Shown here piece after piece: positions 50,845-58,634 of a stretch of DNA of 64,000 nt. The DNA comes from an uncultured Hyphomicrobiales bacterium (GTDB lineage Bacteria > Pseudomonadota > Alphaproteobacteria > Rhizobiales > Beijerinckiaceae), in NCBI GenBank assembly GCA_903861645.1, contig CAIOVE010000052.1, positions 21,076 to 85,075 on the forward strand, given 5' to 3'. A program made the translations under genes and the position numbers. The notes beneath the pieces were generated by a model. That model saw nothing but the letters and a program-made list of their open reading frames with translations. It did not search any database and was not told where the DNA came from. Position 1 is the first letter of the stretch, and each line of letters begins with the position of its first letter.

Positions 50845-51822
50845 ATGTCGATGGTGGCGGCGCGACAATCAGAATCACGGGCCAGATTCATGTTTCAAGC
50901 GCCCTCGCGCCACCGGATTCGAACCTTGCCGCGGATGATCGGCGCGTCGATGGCCGCCTTGCTGGCGCTGACTTCGGCGGCCCTCGCGGCCACCGGCCGC
51001 ATCACCGTCGACGTCAACGGCCAGAAGCGCTCGGCGACGATCGTTGAACACGCGCGCCTCAAGCGGGCGCCGCGACCCACCATCATCGTGCTGCGCAGCG
51101 GCGCGGGCGCGGCGCGACGGATCGGCCTGTCCCGCATCGACCGGTTCCTCGGGCTTGACGACGCCGCCGGCCGCGCGACCGTGCTGGCGTTCCCGTTTCC
51201 GCAGGATAACGCGTGGCGCCTCGGCGCGGACAAGAGCGACGACGCGATGGTGCGCGCGCTGGCGGCCAAGCTGGTGGCCGATGGCGTCGCCGACCGCCGG
51301 CGCATCTATCTCGCCGGCGTATCGTCTGGCGGCCTGCTGGCGCTGCGTATTCTTTGCGATGGCGCTGACTACATCGCGGGCGCGGCGGTGCTGATCGCCA
51401 ACGCGCCGACCGCCGTCGCCAGCGCCTGCAAGCCGGCGCGGCCGATTCCCTTTCTTTTCCTCACCGGGACAGCCGACCCCCTCATGCCCTTCACCGGCGG
51501 CGAAACCAAGCTGGTTGATTTCAAGGGCGAGGTTGTTTCGGCGGAAGCGACGGTCGCGCCCTTTGCCGCGGCGGCCTCCTGCGGCAAGAACAAGGCTTCG
51601 CAGGAAATGCCCGATCGCGATCGCACGGACGGGTCGCGCGTGATTGTCGAGCATTTTTACGATTGCAAGACGCCGGTGGAAGTCTGGCGCGTCGAGGGCG
51701 GCGGCCATGCGCTGCCGGGGCGTCCGATCCGGGCGGATCGCGGCGCCATCATCGGCGCGCGCAACAATGACATCGACACGTCGCGCGTGCTGATCGATTT
51801 TTTCCGGCGGGTCGGGCGCTAG
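50845..51822 (+). CDS. Secreted alpha/beta hydrolase, PHB depolymerase-like (LpqC type)
   Basis: Predicted secreted esterase. The nucleophile elbow is GVSSGGLLAL; upstream is SGAGAARRIG and downstream are the Asp region LFLTGTADPLMPF and the His region VEGGGHALPG. These are the Ser-Asp-His elements of the LpqC/polyhydroxybutyrate depolymerase family. The signal peptide lies at MIGASMAALLALTSAALA, starting at 50935. I keep 50845 because AAGGGG is well spaced, but 50890 and 50935 are possible. Its stop overlaps the stop of the convergent yggU-like gene. Confidence 0.8.
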   Translation: MSMVAARQSESRARFMFQAPSRHRIRTLPRMIGASMAALLALTSAALAATGRITVDVNGQKRSATIVEHARLKRAPRPTIIVLRSGAGAARRIGLSRIDRFLGLDDAAGRATVLAFPFPQDNAWRLGADKSDDAMVRALAAKLVADGVADRRRIYLAGVSSGGLLALRILCDGADYIAGAAVLIANAPTAVASACKPARPIPFLFLTGTADPLMPFTGGETKLVDFKGEVVSAEATVAPFAAAASCGKNKASQEMPDRDRTDGSRVIVEHFYDCKTPVEVWRVEGGGHALPGRPIRADRGAIIGARNNDIDTSRVLIDFFRRVGR

Positions 51823-52142
51823 GCTTTCGTCAGCGCGCGAAGCCGCTCGTCCAGCAAGGCCGGGTCGCCGGCGAGGCTGAGGGATTTAAGACGGCTCGTG
51901 GCGCCGCCGACGATCTCCACGGCCCCAACCGAGAGCCCCAGCGCCTTGGCGATGACCTTGCGCAACGCGTCGTTGGCCTTGCCGTCCTCGGGGACTGCGC
52001 GCACCCGCGCCTTGAGGGCGCGACGCCCGTCCGAGAGCGTCTCGAGCCCGTCCACCCCATCGCGCGAGGATTTGGGCGTCAATCGCACGACGAGCCGAAC
52101 GCCGGAGGCGTGAACGGACCAGGCGGCGCCGGCCTCGATCAC
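51819..52142 (-). CDS. DUF167/YggU-family protein
   Basis: Small protein of 107 residues of the YggU family (UPF0235): VRLVVRLTPKSSRDGVDGLE, then RVRAVPEDGKANDALRKVIAKALG and a final SRLKSLSLAGDP. The function is unknown; the family is widespread and often found next to yggT, as here. The start is GTG at 52142, inferred from family length; the longer frame runs into yggT. Stops of this and the convergent hydrolase gene share CTAG. Confidence 0.85.
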   Translation of the reverse strand: MIEAGAAWSVHASGVRLVVRLTPKSSRDGVDGLETLSDGRRALKARVRAVPEDGKANDALRKVIAKALGLSVGAVEIVGGATSRLKSLSLAGDPALLDERLRALTKA

Positions 52143-52177
52143 GAGGATCAGTAGCCGAGCGCCATCGGATAGAGATT

Positions 52178-52444
52178 TTAGGCGATCAGGGGTCGCAGGA
52201 AGTAGATCGCCAGCAGCAGCACGATCGGCGAAATATCGAGCCCGCCCATGGCCGGCAGCCAACGGCGAATCGGCCGCAGGAGCGGCTCCGTCAGGGCGTT
52301 GAGCCCATTCCAGACGGAGCGGACGAAATCATTGTGAATATTGATGACGTTGAAGGCCAGTAGCCACGACAGCACGGCCACGCCGATGATCACATCGGTG
52401 TAGAGGTCGAGGGCTCGCAGGACGACGTCGAGTAGCGCGCGCAT
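52178..52444 (-). CDS. YggT-family membrane protein
   Basis: Integral membrane protein of 88 residues with two helices (LYTDVIIGVAVLSWLLAF and ISPIVLLLAIYFLRPLI) and the family signature NALTEPLLRPIRRWLP. YggT proteins are linked to osmotic stress and cell envelope placement in various bacteria. It precedes the yggU-like gene by 35 bases; both are transcribed away from the tRNA. Confidence 0.93.
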   Translation of the reverse strand: MRALLDVVLRALDLYTDVIIGVAVLSWLLAFNVINIHNDFVRSVWNGLNALTEPLLRPIRRWLPAMGGLDISPIVLLLAIYFLRPLIA

Positions 52445-52545
52445 TCGAGGGCTCCGGAAATTGCACGATCGACCGTTTAACCGGCCCGGCTGGCCCCGGC
52501 AAGCGAACGACGAGGGCCGATGATTGAATTTCGCCGCCGCGGCCG

Positions 52546-52574
52546 TTGACAGGGGCCGGTCGCCGCCCTACACA
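52546..52574 (+). promoter_or_regulatory. Promoter of tRNA-Ala
   Basis: A perfect TTGACA box and TACACA are 17 bases apart; the predicted start near 52581 lies just before the tRNA. This is a strong stable-RNA-type promoter. Confidence 0.85.
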
Positions 52575-52585
52575 ACGCGCGTCTT

Positions 52586-52661
52586 GGGGCTGTAGCTCAG
52601 ATGGGAGAGCGCTGCAATCGCACTGCAGAGGTCGTGAGTTCGAATCTCATCAGCTCCACCA
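52586..52661 (+). tRNA. tRNA-Ala (anticodon CGC)
   Basis: A 76-base cloverleaf. The acceptor stem pairs GGGGCTG with CAGCTCC; the D arm GCTC/GAGC, anticodon arm CTGCA/TGCAG with loop ATCGCAC (anticodon CGC), variable AGGTC and the T arm with TTCGAAT all fold. The 3' CCA is encoded. It marks the border between core genes and a decayed region. Confidence 0.96.
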
Positions 52662-52797
52662 AGCATTTATCCGTTGTCGCCTTATTTCCGCCGAGCCTGT
52701 TTTCCGGCTCTGAATCGGCTTGAATCCCTCATGGGCCACATCCACCGGGGCCCCGGCCATGTATCGCATGCCTTGACGGTCCAAAATCGAGGGCCGC

Positions 52798-53502
52798 TCA
52801 GGCTGGCGCGCGCTGGCCCTCGCTCCACTCCACGATCCGGCCCGCTTCCAGCGTGACAATCCGATCGGCGGCCCGAATGGTTTCTGGCCGATGGGCGATG
52901 ACGATGCGCGTCAGGCAACCGCGCCGCGGCATCGCGTTGACCATTCGCTCGCGGTCGACATCGAGATGGCTGGTCGCCTCGTCAAGCAGGAGGATGCCAG
53001 GCCCGCAGTAAAGCGCGCGCGCGATCAAAACGCGTTGCTTCTGGCCGCCGGACAGCACCGTGCCCATGTCGCCGATCAATGTTTCGTATTTCATCGGCAT
53101 GGCCATGATGTCGTCGTGCACCGCGGCGTCGCGCGCGCACGCTTCCATCCACTTCATGTCTATGCGATCGTCGAAGAAGGCGATGTTTTCCGCGATCGAG
53201 CCCGAGAATAGCTGATCGTCCTGCATCACGACGCCCAGCATCGCCCGGTAATTGTCGAGGCCCACGGTTTTGAGCGGTTCGCCGTTGATCAGGATTTCGC
53301 CCTCCGTTGGCGCGACAAGGCCCGACAGGATTTTCAGCAGCGTCGTCTTGCCACCGCCCGATGGCCCCACGATGGCGACGGATTCGCCGCGATGGAATTT
53401 CACGCTGACGCCGTCGAGGATCCATGGTTCGCATCCAGTCGATCGCATCATCGTGTTGGCAAATCGGCGCGGGATCTGAACTCCGAACGCCATCGCAAGC
53501 AC
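52798..53502 (-). pseudogene. ATPase end of a peptidase-containing (bacteriocin-type) ABC exporter, truncated
   Basis: Only the nucleotide-binding domain of a C39-peptidase/ColV-type exporter remains: LDGVSVKFHRGESVAIVGPS, Walker A GPSGGGKTT, GVVMQDDQLFSGSIAENIAFFD, the signature VLSGGQKQRVLIARALY and Walker B ILLLDEATSHLD. The family's peptidase and membrane domains (roughly 450 residues) are missing. Homology starts near 53430; the first 28 residues of the open frame match nothing. Without membrane domains it cannot transport. One could imagine a stand-alone ATPase, but the surroundings favour a remnant. Confidence 0.8.
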
Positions 53503-53893
53503 TTGATCTTTCCGCGCCGCATGAAGCCAAACGCGCGCGCCGTTTCACGGCCCGCCGCCGGTGTCGCGACTCACGCGGCTTCAGGATGTCAGGCGTCGGA
53601 GAGACTGTCGCCGATTGAAAGCGCGCGCTGGGCCATGGAGTTCATTTTCGAAAGCCCGGCCACCCGGTCAATTGCCAGGCTCGTAGCTGTCCGGCGCCGA
53701 AGTCCACGCCAAATACTGGATCAATGCCCGGCGGCATTCAACGGACCGCCCCGGCGGCGAGTGTCCATATGACCCGCCGGCATTATCGCGATACCTCGCC
53801 TTCGAAGCATTGCATGGACGCCAAGCGACATTCCATCGAGGCTATCGACAAGGCCCGTCATCGGAACGTGAATTCGAGCAAGCGTCGTTTTGT
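53503..53893. other. Non-coding or decayed stretch
   Basis: This 391-base gap has no recognisable gene. It holds copy A of a 45-bp repeat at its left end. Short frames on both strands show no family match; some may be remnants. Confidence 0.5.
53505..53549. repeat. 45-bp imperfect direct repeat, copy A
   Basis: Matches copy B at 55092-55136 at 38 of 45 positions without gaps and in the same orientation. It begins GATCTTTCCGCGCCGCATGA and ends CGTTTCACG. It lies just upstream (minus-strand sense) of the truncated ABC ATPase. Confidence 0.65.
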
Positions 53894-54931
53894 TCAAGGC
53901 TCGCTTGCGATCATATCCTCAATGAGGCGGCGCGCCCGCATTGATCCCGCGTCGATATTGAGATTTCGTAGTCCACGGTCGACGCGCGCATCCAACATTA
54001 ATTGCTGGGCTTCGACGACGACCTGATCCTCCAAAAAAATCTTGGCGTTTGCCTCGCGCAGGAATGTGGTTAGCGACTGGTCCTGAAGCCTGTAATTGCG
54101 GGTCAGACTCCAGAAATACATGCATGTCGACCCGGTCTCGGGGGTGATCGTATTGAGAACGCGTCCGTTGACGCCCTTGGAGCGATCGCCCCGGGGCGCG
54201 CCAGTGCCCGCCGGAGCAACCCCGACGTCGAGAACGATCGTACAGGGGGCTTCGAAGTTGATGATCTGCCAGCGGTCGACGTTTCCAGGCTTGCCGAGCT
54301 GCGTGCGCCAGAAGGGCGGGGCATCGATGTCCAGCATCCAGCGCGAGGATGTGACAGTGCGGCCTTTTTGGATCGTTTCCATCGGCGTCTCGGCAACATG
54401 TTTGTTGCCAATGCTCGTGGCGTGAACGAAGGATTCGTGGGTCAGGTCCATCAGGTTATCGACGAACAGTCGATAATCGCATTTGGCGAACATGGTCTTG
54501 CCGTCACCCACCCATTCCGGGTCGTCGTTCCAATGCAGGTCAGGCACCAGCGCGGGGTCGGCAAGCGCGGGATCGCCGGGCCAAACCCAGACGAAGCGAT
54601 GGCGTTCGAGCGCCGGGTAGGCGCGGACCTTGGCCGCGGTGTTGCCCGTATCCATCGAGGGAACGCGCGTGCAGGTTCCCGCGCCGTCGAACGCAAGGCC
54701 ATGGTAGCGGCACACGATTTCCTCGCCCTCAAGCCAGCCCATCGAGAGCGGCAGCAAGCGATGCCAACACGCGTCCTCGAGCGCGGCCAGCGTCCCGTCC
54801 GCCTTTCGCCAGAGCACGATCTTGTTGTCGCAGACGGTGCGCGACAGCGGCTCCCGCTTGCCTATTTCGTGGCTCCAGGCCGCCACATACCACGCGTTGA
54901 GCGGAAAGGTCTTGGCCGTTCCCATGATCAT
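53894..54931 (-). CDS. Rieske-type aromatic ring-hydroxylating/demethylating oxygenase
   Basis: Mononuclear-iron Rieske oxygenase of 345 residues, like vanillate demethylase VanA or dicamba O-demethylase. The Rieske cluster ligands sit in EDACWHRLLPLS and EEIVCRYHGLAFD; the catalytic iron site in DNLMDLTHESFVHATS. A reductase partner is required and is not encoded nearby. I start at the ATG at 54931 (GGGAG upstream; the ATG two codons later is equal). The much longer frame upstream is unlike the family. The gene looks complete and may have moved in with its flanking repeats. Confidence 0.88.
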   Translation of the reverse strand: MIMGTAKTFPLNAWYVAAWSHEIGKREPLSRTVCDNKIVLWRKADGTLAALEDACWHRLLPLSMGWLEGEEIVCRYHGLAFDGAGTCTRVPSMDTGNTAAKVRAYPALERHRFVWVWPGDPALADPALVPDLHWNDDPEWVGDGKTMFAKCDYRLFVDNLMDLTHESFVHATSIGNKHVAETPMETIQKGRTVTSSRWMLDIDAPPFWRTQLGKPGNVDRWQIINFEAPCTIVLDVGVAPAGTGAPRGDRSKGVNGRVLNTITPETGSTCMYFWSLTRNYRLQDQSLTTFLREANAKIFLEDQVVVEAQQLMLDARVDRGLRNLNIDAGSMRARRLIEDMIASEP

Positions 54932-55251
54932 CAAGCTCCCGTCGTCAAGCCCATGACGTGATTTTGCATGCCAAAATACCACGCCAACTCGATCGATCAA
55001 CGCTGGTCGCTCACATTTGCGCCGTGGGTATTGAATAGCCTCGGGAGTCATTTGCGTGGGGTCCAAATGACCGTTGGCGACTATACCGAATGATAATTCC
55101 GCGCCGCACGGAGCCACGCGCGCGCGCCATTTCACGCGAGGCTCGGACACGCGCGAGGAGGCGGACGCATGGACGAGAAAGGGCAAGCATGATTGGAGGA
55201 CGCCGCATAGACCCGGCGCGGCATGCTTCACGCCATTTGCCTCAGACCATT
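54932..55251. other. Upstream region of the Rieske oxygenase gene
   Basis: This 320-base stretch has no recognisable gene. It must hold the oxygenase promoter and contains copy B of the 45-bp repeat about 160 bases before the start. Confidence 0.5.
55092..55136. repeat. 45-bp imperfect direct repeat, copy B
   Basis: Ungapped partner of copy A (7 differences in 45). It begins GATAATTCCGCGCCGCACGG and ends CATTTCACG. It is in the same orientation, upstream of the Rieske oxygenase gene in the minus-strand sense. Confidence 0.65.
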
Positions 55252-55440
55252 TTAGTTCCGGACATGGCCAAGTCGTCTGGAAATCTGTCCCGCGCAGTCG
55301 CGCAGCGCCTTGATCAGCCTCGTCTCCGGCTTTGCCGGCAGGAACTGGATTGATCCGACGACCGCCACCGCCGCGACGGCGGTGGCGGATTTATCGAAGA
55401 CCGGGGCGGCGATGGCGTTGACGCCGAGCATCGCCGCCAT
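55252..55440 (-). pseudogene. 3' fragment of an IclR-family regulator
   Basis: The minus frame ending at 55252 encodes the typical end of an IclR effector domain: GVNAIAAPVFDKSATAVAAV, AVVGSIQFLPAKPETRLIKALR, and a final AGQISRRLG. The DNA-binding domain and most of the effector domain are missing. Upstream of about 55440 the frame stays open but reads through the antisense of an amidohydrolase fragment, so the join is a rearrangement point. Confidence 0.75.
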
Positions 55441-55720
55441 GGGCGCGCATTCGCTTTGCATGTTCCTCGAGGGATCGAAGTTCAAGGTCACCGGCCCCGA
55501 CGACAGGCGAAAGCACATCGACGCCGCGAGCGTCGACAAGACGATCATGTGCTCCGACCTTGGCCAGCCCGGCGTATTCGATCCCCTCGAAGGTTTTCGC
55601 CGCGGAGCCAGGATGTGCCTCGAACTCGGATATGACGACGCGGATGTCCACAAGATGGTGTCGACCAACGCGGCACGGGCGTTCGGTCTCGAACGGGACG
55701 TCGTCCGGGTCAAGGGATGA
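55439..55720 (+). pseudogene. 3' fragment of an amidohydrolase (DUF6282-like)
   Basis: The plus frame encodes the C-terminal part of a TIM-barrel hydrolase: DKTIMCSDLGQPGVFDPLEGFRR with the catalytic-type Asp, then LGYDDADVHKMVSTNAARAFGL. About 200 N-terminal residues are missing. The open frame reaches back to 55310, but that part is the antisense of the IclR fragment. The two remnants are joined tail to tail at 55439-55440. Confidence 0.72.
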
Positions 55721-55889
55721 TCGCGCCGAGCGGGCGCGCAATGCGCCGCAAATCGATGCTGAAGAAAACGTGAACGAGGTCACCGCAATTTGAAAAGGAC
55801 GCGAAACCCAACTTTTTCCTCAATTTTGACGTAAGTCGTCTTCTCACATGATCGAATCTATCCAGATATCGCCTGATCTGGAGATGAAC

Positions 55890-56342
55890 ATGACACTTGA
55901 TAAAAACGCCTTCGTCATCGTTGTGGACGACGATGATATGTATCTCAGGATGCTGACGTTCATGATACGCCGCGCCGGCGTTGGCCGGGTCGAAGCCTTC
56001 TCGAATGTCGAGGAGGCTTTCACCAGAGCCATCGAGCGAAGACCAGACGTGATCGTCAGCGACTGGAACATGGACCCCACCGACGGATTGGAGTTCCTCA
56101 AAATGGTGCGAGCCAATGAACGGCTCGCGCATACGCCATTCATCATGGCGACGGCGAATGTGGCCGAGGATTACTGGCGACGGGCCATCGAGGCGGGAGC
56201 CACGGATTTCCTCTTCAAACCGCTTGGCATGAAGGAAATATACGAAGCCGTGCGAGGAGCCTTGCTGCTTGACGACGGGCGGGAACGGCCGGATGGCCCG
56301 ACGCGGCGTCGGCGTGCCCGTGGCGGCGCGACGTCGCCATGA
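55890..56342 (+). CDS. Stand-alone response-regulator receiver protein (CheY-like)
   Basis: Single receiver domain of 150 residues. The acidic pocket is VVDDDDMY, the phospho-acceptor Asp is in VIVSDWNMDP, the Thr/Ala switch in PFIMATANV and the conserved Lys in FLFKPLGMKE. A basic tail of about 20 residues (TRRRRARGG) follows. There is no output domain, so it acts by protein contact. I use the ATG at 55890, six bases after GGAG; an ATG at 55848 has no ribosome site. It is convergent with the outer-membrane gene at 56404. The kinase is not in the window. Confidence 0.9.
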   Translation: MTLDKNAFVIVVDDDDMYLRMLTFMIRRAGVGRVEAFSNVEEAFTRAIERRPDVIVSDWNMDPTDGLEFLKMVRANERLAHTPFIMATANVAEDYWRRAIEAGATDFLFKPLGMKEIYEAVRGALLLDDGRERPDGPTRRRRARGGATSP

Positions 56343-56403
56343 GACGGCAAGCCCATGGCGCGTCGATGCGGTCCACCCGACGCTTGCGACTATTTAAGTC
56401 GCG

Positions 56404-57072
56404 TCAGAACTTGTAGCTCAGGCCGACGGTGACGGTTGCGTCGTGAAAGCCACTACGGAACGCATTGTCCTGGAGAAAATTCCGAGCTTGTCCGAAATCC
56501 GTGTACCGCGCTTCCACGCGGCCGATCCAGTTTTTCATGAAGGCGTGTTCAACGCCGCCCCCCAACGTCCACCCTGTGAGAGTCTTCGCTTGCGAGGTTG
56601 GCAAGGCGAAGAGACTGAGCGTTTCCGTGGCTGAAGTCGCCGCGACGCCACCCGCGACATAAGGCATTGTCGCACCTAACGCATAGCCCAGTCGCGCGCG
56701 AACCGACGCGAGCCATGACGCCCGAATGGCGAGAAAGCCGACTGCGCCAACGGTGGGGCGGCTACCCTTCAGATTGGTGACGTCAAATTCGGCCTCGGGC
56801 CCAAGGACGAAGTCGCCAGAGGCCCAGTTGTAACCGAAATGCACGCCGCCGGTCGCTCCCGACACCTCGAACACATCAGCGAAAAAGACGTGCAACGTAT
56901 CGCGTTCCACCCCCCAGGCCCCACCAAGATGGCCGCCAATATATGCGCCTTCCCAGACAAACTTGTTGACGGCGCCCTCCTGCGGTCGACTATCGCGGGT
57001 CGGCAAGTCGGCGGCAAGGGAAGTGGTGGCCAAACAGGCCAACGCGATGGAGGCGAGCGGCAGTGTTTTCAT
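56404..57072 (-). CDS. Omp25/Omp31-like outer-membrane beta-barrel protein
   Basis: Outer-membrane barrel of 222 residues. Signal MKTLPLASIALACLATTSLA, mature start ADLPTRDS, then FVWEGAYIGGHLGGAWG, SGATGGVHFGYNWASGDFVLG, and a C-terminal GVEHAFMKNWIGRVEARYTDF ending VTVGLSYKF. The last Phe is the usual BAM-recognition end. Alternating aromatic strands fit an eight-stranded barrel of the rhizobial/Brucella Omp25 group. It is the last gene of the minus-strand block and about 240 bases from the next one. Confidence 0.88.
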   Translation of the reverse strand: MKTLPLASIALACLATTSLAADLPTRDSRPQEGAVNKFVWEGAYIGGHLGGAWGVERDTLHVFFADVFEVSGATGGVHFGYNWASGDFVLGPEAEFDVTNLKGSRPTVGAVGFLAIRASWLASVRARLGYALGATMPYVAGGVAATSATETLSLFALPTSQAKTLTGWTLGGGVEHAFMKNWIGRVEARYTDFGQARNFLQDNAFRSGFHDATVTVGLSYKF

Positions 57073-57314
57073 TTCAGATCATCATCCCGTGAACAAAGTT
57101 TACGATCGCACCGATGGCGATAACCTCGTCCGATTCATCCTCAGGGATGTAAGATCACGGATTACAGTGTTTGAATTCACGCGGTGTGATATTTATATCG
57201 CAATCATCCTGATCGACCGCGAAGCGCGCCCACATGTTTATATCGGTCGGCGGACCCGCGCGGCACCCCGGTCGCGCTCGCGTGCGCCGATGGCGACCAG
57301 AACCGCGCCCGAGC

Positions 57315-58196
57315 CTAGAACCGATAATTCAATCCCATGCGCAAGAGATGGCCGGACGCGCTCGCCTTGGCGATGAAGGTGCTGGGCGACAGGGCCAAAG
57401 TGATGGGCGCGATCTGCGAAACAGCATAATTCGCGGAAACGCTGTAATAGAGATACTCCGCCATGATCGACACATGCGAGGTCAGATTATAGGCCGCGCC
57501 CGCGCCGATGGCATAGCCGAGCCGGACGCCCGAAATCTTGCCAATCTGATTTTCGAGATAGTCAGGATTCGTGACCGATGATCCCGGGATGTTCGCGTTC
57601 CACGCCGCGAACGACGTTTGCGTATGACCAGACATATTCACGGCCGCCAGACCGCCGCTCAGGAACACGGACCATTGCGGGTCGAACCGGTAGGTCAACT
57701 TGAGACGCGCGGTCGCGAGCCAATCCGTCGACAGACGTGACGCAATCGAACCGCTCGTCGACAAATTCAACAAATCGCCTACCTGTCCATACGTTTGCAA
57801 GGACGATGAGGAGAGTCTCAGAGCGGCGATATCGGCGACGGCGCCGATGCCAATATTAGCGGTAACGAACTGATCGACGCCGATCTGAACGCCCAGCAAG
57901 CCTGAAATCGATTGCGAGTTTCCGCCTGGCGCATTTGTCGGGCTCGCGGGGTCGCAACTCGGCAATGGCGCGTTTCCGCAAGCGGCGTACTCATTCTTGC
58001 CGCCGAATCTGGTCCCCTCGGACGCGACGTCAAAACCGACGAATACGCCGGTGTAGAAGGCGATATCGGGCACGGGATCATACGTGACCAGCGGCTCCTT
58101 GCGGTTCGGCAAGTCAGGCGCCCGATACGGCAGATCGGCCGCGACGGCCATCGACGCGATAATTGTCAGGGGAGCCGCGAGAGCTAGCTTTTTCAT
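57315..58196 (-). CDS. Outer-membrane beta-barrel protein (porin-like)
   Basis: Second barrel protein, 293 residues. Signal LALAAPLTIIASMAVAA, mature start ADLPYRAPDLPNRKEP with the acidic/proline-rich lead typical of Omp31/RopB-like proteins, then FYTGVFVGFDVASEG, DWLATARLKLTYRF, VSIMAEYLYYSVS and a terminal LRMGLNYRF. I start at the ATG at 58196 after GAGGAACAT. It is 126 bases downstream of the small two-Cys gene and may be co-transcribed with the CsgG-like gene. Confidence 0.87.
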   Translation of the reverse strand: MKKLALAAPLTIIASMAVAADLPYRAPDLPNRKEPLVTYDPVPDIAFYTGVFVGFDVASEGTRFGGKNEYAACGNAPLPSCDPASPTNAPGGNSQSISGLLGVQIGVDQFVTANIGIGAVADIAALRLSSSSLQTYGQVGDLLNLSTSGSIASRLSTDWLATARLKLTYRFDPQWSVFLSGGLAAVNMSGHTQTSFAAWNANIPGSSVTNPDYLENQIGKISGVRLGYAIGAGAAYNLTSHVSIMAEYLYYSVSANYAVSQIAPITLALSPSTFIAKASASGHLLRMGLNYRF

Positions 58197-58322
58197 ATGT
58201 TCCTCGAGCACTAATTCACGGATCATTGTCACGATCGTGCGCCAGCTATTCGCGACGAACGTATTATTTTTCAAACATTCATCCGCGACACGACTACATT
58301 TGGTCGCGCGATGTGATCGCGA

Positions 58323-58616
58323 TCACGGCACGTTCAGATAGAGACCGCGCCTTCGAGCTTGCGGTTTTTCATTGGTCGCCGGCGCCGCACGCGGCGCGTC
58401 GGCTGATGTCATCGCTCGCTGGCGACGCATGATATCGACAATTGGAGCCACCTTGCCAACATGCGCCAGCGGCCCGTGAATCGCGAGACAAAGATTAAAG
58501 GCTTCCGGCTCGCGTATCTGATCGCAAGGATCGGACCCCGCCGTCGCGAGACGCAACGACGCGACAACAAACACGCCTACCAAGACCAAAATTCGCGAAA
58601 ATAGATTCAGACACAT
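58323..58616 (-). CDS. Small secreted two-cysteine protein
   Basis: Unrecognised protein of 97 residues. A clear signal peptide (LVLVGVFVVASLRLATAG) is followed by a short core with two Cys (DPCDQIREPEAFNLC), probably a disulfide, and a basic tail (ARRRGLYLNVP). It sits 18 bases after the CsgG-like gene in the same direction. By position it could be a small accessory factor of the secretion pore, as CsgE and CsgF are for CsgG, but no sequence similarity is visible to me. Confidence 0.65.
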   Translation of the reverse strand: MCLNLFSRILVLVGVFVVASLRLATAGSDPCDQIREPEAFNLCLAIHGPLAHVGKVAPIVDIMRRQRAMTSADAPRAAPATNEKPQARRRGLYLNVP

Positions 58617-58634
58617 GGCGTTTCTCGATCGGCG

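Noticed and set aside
53392..53772. A 126-codon plus-strand frame downstream of the truncated ATPase
   Set aside because: Overlaps the ATPase in antisense at its start, has no ribosome site and matches nothing I know.
55310..55720. A complete 136-residue gene
   Set aside because: Only the last 93 residues match an amidohydrolase; the first 43 are the antisense of an IclR fragment, so it is a chimera of remnants.
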